The notes below the pieces were generated by a model. It had not been told where the DNA came from. It saw only the letters and a program-made list of their open reading frames with translations, and made no database searches. From assembly GCA_947176355.1 (NCBI GenBank), contig CAMWQY010000083.1, positions 1-9,582 of the forward strand: DNA of 9,582 nucleotides, given 5' to 3'. Of this stretch, positions 6,905-9,582 are shown in pieces. The DNA comes from an uncultured Porphyromonadaceae bacterium (GTDB lineage Bacteria; Bacteroidota; Bacteroidia; Bacteroidales; Muribaculaceae). A program made the position numbers and the translations under genes. Within the stretch, counting starts at the first letter, position 1, and each line of letters starts with the position of its first letter.

Positions 6905-8998
6905 ATGAGACAAATCATCATCCTACTGATAGTGCTTATAGCCTCCGTAAATATGCTGGCTGGAGAGAATGTCTGCAATGTCGATTCTATGATTTCAATC
7001 GACATTCGACATGGTTTGCCGGAGAGCAGAGTGAGAGGACTGTATTCTCTTTCTGACGGAAGGCTTGCGGTGCTTACACCGGGCTTCTTGACTTTTTTTG
7101 ACGGAATTACATTCAAATCATCACCTTTAGAATATGAGAAAGGGTTAGAAATTGAGTCTATAGGAAAGAATCGAATTATTGCCCAAGATAAAGAAGGAAG
7201 ATTATGGATAAAGACTCCTTCTACCCGAAATGATGAGAAATCAAGAGTGAATGTTTTTGATGTGTCGTCTGGAGAAGATATTACTATGGATGTAATAAGT
7301 CAGGTCGGTGGCTTAAAAATTAGAGGATTGTATGTTGATGATGCCGGCGATGTCTGGGTTATAGATCAGGAGAATAATCTTACTCATCTGCAAAATGATA
7401 CAAACCGGAGATATCTTAACCTTGATTCGATATGTAATGATGTACCGTTTGAGCTCTCGGTAAAAGACGGGAAAATATATTTGTTATATAGTGACGGAAA
7501 AGTATGTGTTGAGAATCTTGATTCGTCTACTATAGAATTAATGGCGTCACCGCCTCTGACGGAAGAGAATTGGAGACTAATTAATTCAGGTGTCAGATGG
7601 CATAATGGAAAGTTGTGGCTTTCATTTTATATCCCGGGAAATAATGACAAAGGATTGATAGCAGTGCTCGACCCTTTGGATGGGAGTTGGAGTATGAACT
7701 ACTTAAATGAAATAGTCAATGATTTTATTATAGATAATGATGGAAATCTAATCAATGGTTTTGATGGAATAAAAGGTGAGATCAGCTGTTTTTTACAGGA
7801 TCAGAACGGTGGTATCTGGATAGGTACTGTCAATGATGGTCTTTGCTATATGAATCCAAGACGTCTTTTTTTAGTGAAAAATTATAAAACCCCTGAAAGG
7901 TTGCCTAAATCAGGATATTATCCTACCGATAGGTGTTATAAAAATGGTTTGAAGTATGCAGATGGATCGGTCAATTCAAGTGTGGAGGATATCGCAACAG
8001 GTTTCGTATTTTTGGCTACAAGGAAAGGGCTTTTTGTGATAGATGAAAAAGATAGGTTGCTTGGAGTCATTGATGAAAAATATGGACTTCCACATACTAA
8101 TGTGCAGGGTGTAATAGCTGGTATTCCTTGTAATCATGATGGCTCTGATAGTATATGTGATGTTTGGTTTTCTACAACTACAAGTCTTTCAAGGCTAAGA
8201 TATCTTCCCGAAAAACGGTTTGAAATCATTAATATAGGTATTCTTGATGGTCTTCAATTAGAAGGGAAGGAATTTATTTCTCAGTCAATGACATTGGATT
8301 CTTGTGGAGTCCTGAAGGTTGCTTATCCTGGGGGATATTCTTCTTTAAATCCTAATGACGTATATGACAGTGATTATGTAAAATATGATTTTCCGTACAA
8401 ATTATCAAAGAATCTTAAAGAATCTTCAGATGCGACAAGACTATTTTCATTATGGTGGATATTAGGATCAATCTTGATACTTTCAATTTTTTGTATTGTG
8501 TTTCTGAGTCATAAAAGAAAGAAGAAATTAGCCTTAGATATATTGACGCCTGAAAGAGAGACTGTAGAAGATGATGTATTTGAAAGTTTATCAGTAGTAA
8601 ATCATTACGACAATTTGGTAAACAAGGTAAAAGAAGAAGAACCGACTCCTTCTGAAGTTAACTTTTCCTCTCCGGATGAAGAGTTTAAGAAACGATTGAA
8701 CGACATCATATTCGAACATCTTGATGATGAAACGCTCAACGTGGCTTCGCTAAGTGGACTGTTGGCCATGGACCGTACAAATCTGTATAGGAAAATGCAG
8801 AGTGTCTTTGGTCTATCTCCATCAGTATATATCAGAAATGTCAGGCTTGAGGCTGCTTGTCGCCTCCTTAAAGAAACTGATATACCCATTGCGGAAGTTG
8901 CTATGCGCACCGGTTTTTCTTCAGCTAAATATTTTTCATCGACATTTAAGGAGAAATATGGTATTCTTCCCTCAAAATTCAGATCCGGATTAGAATAG
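6905..8998 (+). CDS. Membrane-spanning propeller-sensor / AraC-family transcriptional regulator without histidine kinase
   Basis: A 697-residue inner-membrane regulator (numbered from ATG 6905). Residues 1-19 form a signal sequence (MRQIIILLIVLIASV...). About 30-485 is a periplasmic sensor of degenerate Reg_prop propeller repeats: starts near 42 (VRGLYSLSDGRL), 137 (IRGLYVDDAGDVWV), the clearest at 293-318 (FLQDQNGGIWIGT...GLCYMNP), and 398-431 (CDVWFSTT..LSRL). One membrane helix (about 513-535) is followed by basic HKRKKK, a linker of about 50 residues, and a C-terminal AraC double helix-turn-helix (about 592-694). Hybrid two-component regulators of Bacteroidetes PULs share both ends, but here the Y_Y_Y, HisKA, HATPase and receiver domains are all absent. 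It probably binds an oligosaccharide outside and DNA inside without phosphotransfer. It is divergent from the GH95 operon, its likely target. ATG 6905 is chosen because it begins a clean signal sequence; ATG 6896 or TTG 6881 would add 3 or 8 residues. Stop TAG. Confidence 0.9.
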   Translation: MRQIIILLIVLIASVNMLAGENVCNVDSMISIDIRHGLPESRVRGLYSLSDGRLAVLTPGFLTFFDGITFKSSPLEYEKGLEIESIGKNRIIAQDKEGRLWIKTPSTRNDEKSRVNVFDVSSGEDITMDVISQVGGLKIRGLYVDDAGDVWVIDQENNLTHLQNDTNRRYLNLDSICNDVPFELSVKDGKIYLLYSDGKVCVENLDSSTIELMASPPLTEENWRLINSGVRWHNGKLWLSFYIPGNNDKGLIAVLDPLDGSWSMNYLNEIVNDFIIDNDGNLINGFDGIKGEISCFLQDQNGGIWIGTVNDGLCYMNPRRLFLVKNYKTPERLPKSGYYPTDRCYKNGLKYADGSVNSSVEDIATGFVFLATRKGLFVIDEKDRLLGVIDEKYGLPHTNVQGVIAGIPCNHDGSDSICDVWFSTTTSLSRLRYLPEKRFEIINIGILDGLQLEGKEFISQSMTLDSCGVLKVAYPGGYSSLNPNDVYDSDYVKYDFPYKLSKNLKESSDATRLFSLWWILGSILILSIFCIVFLSHKRKKKLALDILTPERETVEDDVFESLSVVNHYDNLVNKVKEEEPTPSEVNFSSPDEEFKKRLNDIIFEHLDDETLNVASLSGLLAMDRTNLYRKMQSVFGLSPSVYIRNVRLEAACRLLKETDIPIAEVAMRTGFSSAKYFSSTFKEKYGILPSKFRSGLE

Positions 8999-9582
8999 TA
9001 AGTTTGTTCTATTTGAATTTTCGGATGATCCAGGATTCGAGGGTTCTCCCCTAAAGAAGCGTTTTGAGAGGGATTCCCAAAAAGCCTTATTGACCTCCCT
9101 GTTTGGAAATCCGAGAATATATTCTTTGGATGAATCATCAAAATCCATTGAATGGAGAGCACCCTTTATTGTAAGATAACCTGACTGATAGAGCAATGGA
9201 ATGATGTCATCGTCAAAGTTTGCTATAATCATGGATGAAAATATCTCAGGATTATTTGGACCATCAAGAGTCAATGAATAATCAGATGCTATGCTTTTGA
9301 GGGATCCTTTGATTCTGTCAGTCAGGCGTGATGAGTCAATATAGCTTGTCGGACTTAAGTCAAATCTGAATACAGGATAGGATTTCCATTCAGATTCTAA
9401 ATCAGCTATCTTCAGTCCTTGGAACAGCTCTTTTTCCCCCTTGAAGTAGGCCTCAAGGGTAGACATCAACAAGCTTTTACCAAACCTACGTGGACGACTG
9501 AGAAAAACATATTTGCTTGAATCAACAAGATCATAGATTAGTTCAGTCTTATCAACGTAGAGATATCCTTCTGATATAATTT
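8990..9582 (-). CDS. AAA-ATPase-like / DUF1703-family protein, 5'-partial, internally deleted and C-terminally truncated remnant
   Basis: The frame runs off the right edge; 196 residues and a TAA stop are visible. The first part matches the AAA-ATPase-like family: EGYLYVDKTELIYDL, then the P-loop region SRPRRFGKSLL, STLEAYFKGEKELFQGL and YPVFRFDLS. Shortly after, near ASDYSLTLDGPNNP, it jumps to blocks that normally come about 200 residues later, PLLYQSGYLTIKG and YILGFPNREV. The Walker B block (usually LIDEYD), the LTGITKFS-type block and the YDGYHF-type block are absent, as is the C-terminal PD-(D/E)XK nuclease domain; the protein ends in a serine- and asparagine-rich tail. I infer an in-frame internal deletion plus loss of the 3' end, making a probably inactive remnant. 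A TTG at 9470-9472 can be mistaken for a start, but homology continues upstream through the P-loop. Its last 9 bases overlap the regulator's 3' end. Function of intact relatives is poorly known. Confidence 0.8.
   Translation of the reverse strand, partial: IISEGYLYVDKTELIYDLVDSSKYVFLSRPRRFGKSLLMSTLEAYFKGEKELFQGLKIADLESEWKSYPVFRFDLSPTSYIDSSRLTDRIKGSLKSIASDYSLTLDGPNNPEIFSSMIIANFDDDIIPLLYQSGYLTIKGALHSMDFDDSSKEYILGFPNREVNKAFWESLSKRFFRGEPSNPGSSENSNRTNLLF

Noticed and set aside
6881..6907. TTG at 6881 as the regulator start
   Set aside because: ATG codons at 6896 and 6905 are better starts, and 6905 begins directly with a typical signal sequence; the TTG start would add a charged, tryptophan-containing leader.
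6706..7116. 136-residue open frame on the minus strand across the divergent control region
   Set aside because: It overlaps the regulator's signal sequence and first repeats in antisense and crosses the promoter region; no recognisable protein features.
8605..9162. 185-residue open frame on the minus strand
   Set aside because: It lies antisense to the well-supported regulator C-terminus and in a different frame from the ATPase remnant; its sequence shows no recognisable family features.
8990..9472. A complete 160-residue protein starting with TTG at 9472
   Set aside because: The frame continues upstream to the window edge and encodes the conserved YVDKTELIYDL and SRPRRFGKS blocks of the same family, so the real start is outside the window.
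1..9582. tRNA, rRNA, CRISPR array, insertion sequence or SusC/SusD genes
   Set aside because: No regular repeat-spacer arrays, transposase motifs, structural RNA patterns or outer-membrane transporter sequences were seen; nearly all of the window is accounted for by five genes and one control region.

Overview
The window looks like a polysaccharide-degradation (PUL-like) locus from a Bacteroidales gut bacterium, possibly a Muribaculaceae- or Bacteroides-type genome. The signs are large secreted glycoside hydrolases, a transmembrane propeller/AraC regulator of the kind that controls PULs in this phylum, a Nim-like flavin-type protein, a member of the AAA-ATPase-like/DUF1703 family, and promoter boxes of the Bacteroidetes TAnnTTTG type. 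The genus is inference.

Layout, left to right. Positions 1-479 (minus): almost all of a pyridoxamine-5'-phosphate-oxidase-fold (NimA-like) gene, missing only its extreme C-terminus, with its own candidate -7 box. Positions 553-4197 (minus): a 1214-residue secreted fusion of GH43, F5/8 type C (CBM32-like) and GH78 alpha-L-rhamnosidase modules. Positions 4283-6691 (minus): a secreted GH95 enzyme, annotated as alpha-L-fucosidase but with a residue that may indicate alpha-L-galactosidase. Positions 6692-6904: a divergent control region with four related half-sites around a perfect 14-bp palindrome. Positions 6905-8998 (plus): a membrane-spanning regulator with a periplasmic propeller and a cytoplasmic AraC helix-turn-helix but no kinase or receiver. 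Positions 8990-9582 (minus): a 5'-partial AAA-ATPase-like gene that appears internally deleted and truncated; it overlaps the regulator tail to tail.

How the parts may work together (inference): the regulator senses a glycan fragment in the periplasm and, without phosphorelay, acts at the shared control region to switch on the GH95 -> GH43/GH78 operon. Both enzymes have type I signal peptides and no lipobox, so they probably act on imported oligosaccharides in the periplasm, removing L-fucose or L-galactose, L-rhamnose and a GH43-type sugar (often L-arabinose). This set fits side chains of rhamnogalacturonan or arabinogalactan type plant glycans. No SusC/SusD pair is in the window. The most unusual points are the kinase-less sensor-regulator, the symmetric operator array, the three-activity enzyme set and the scarred ATPase gene. 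Nothing here is proven to be a new system.
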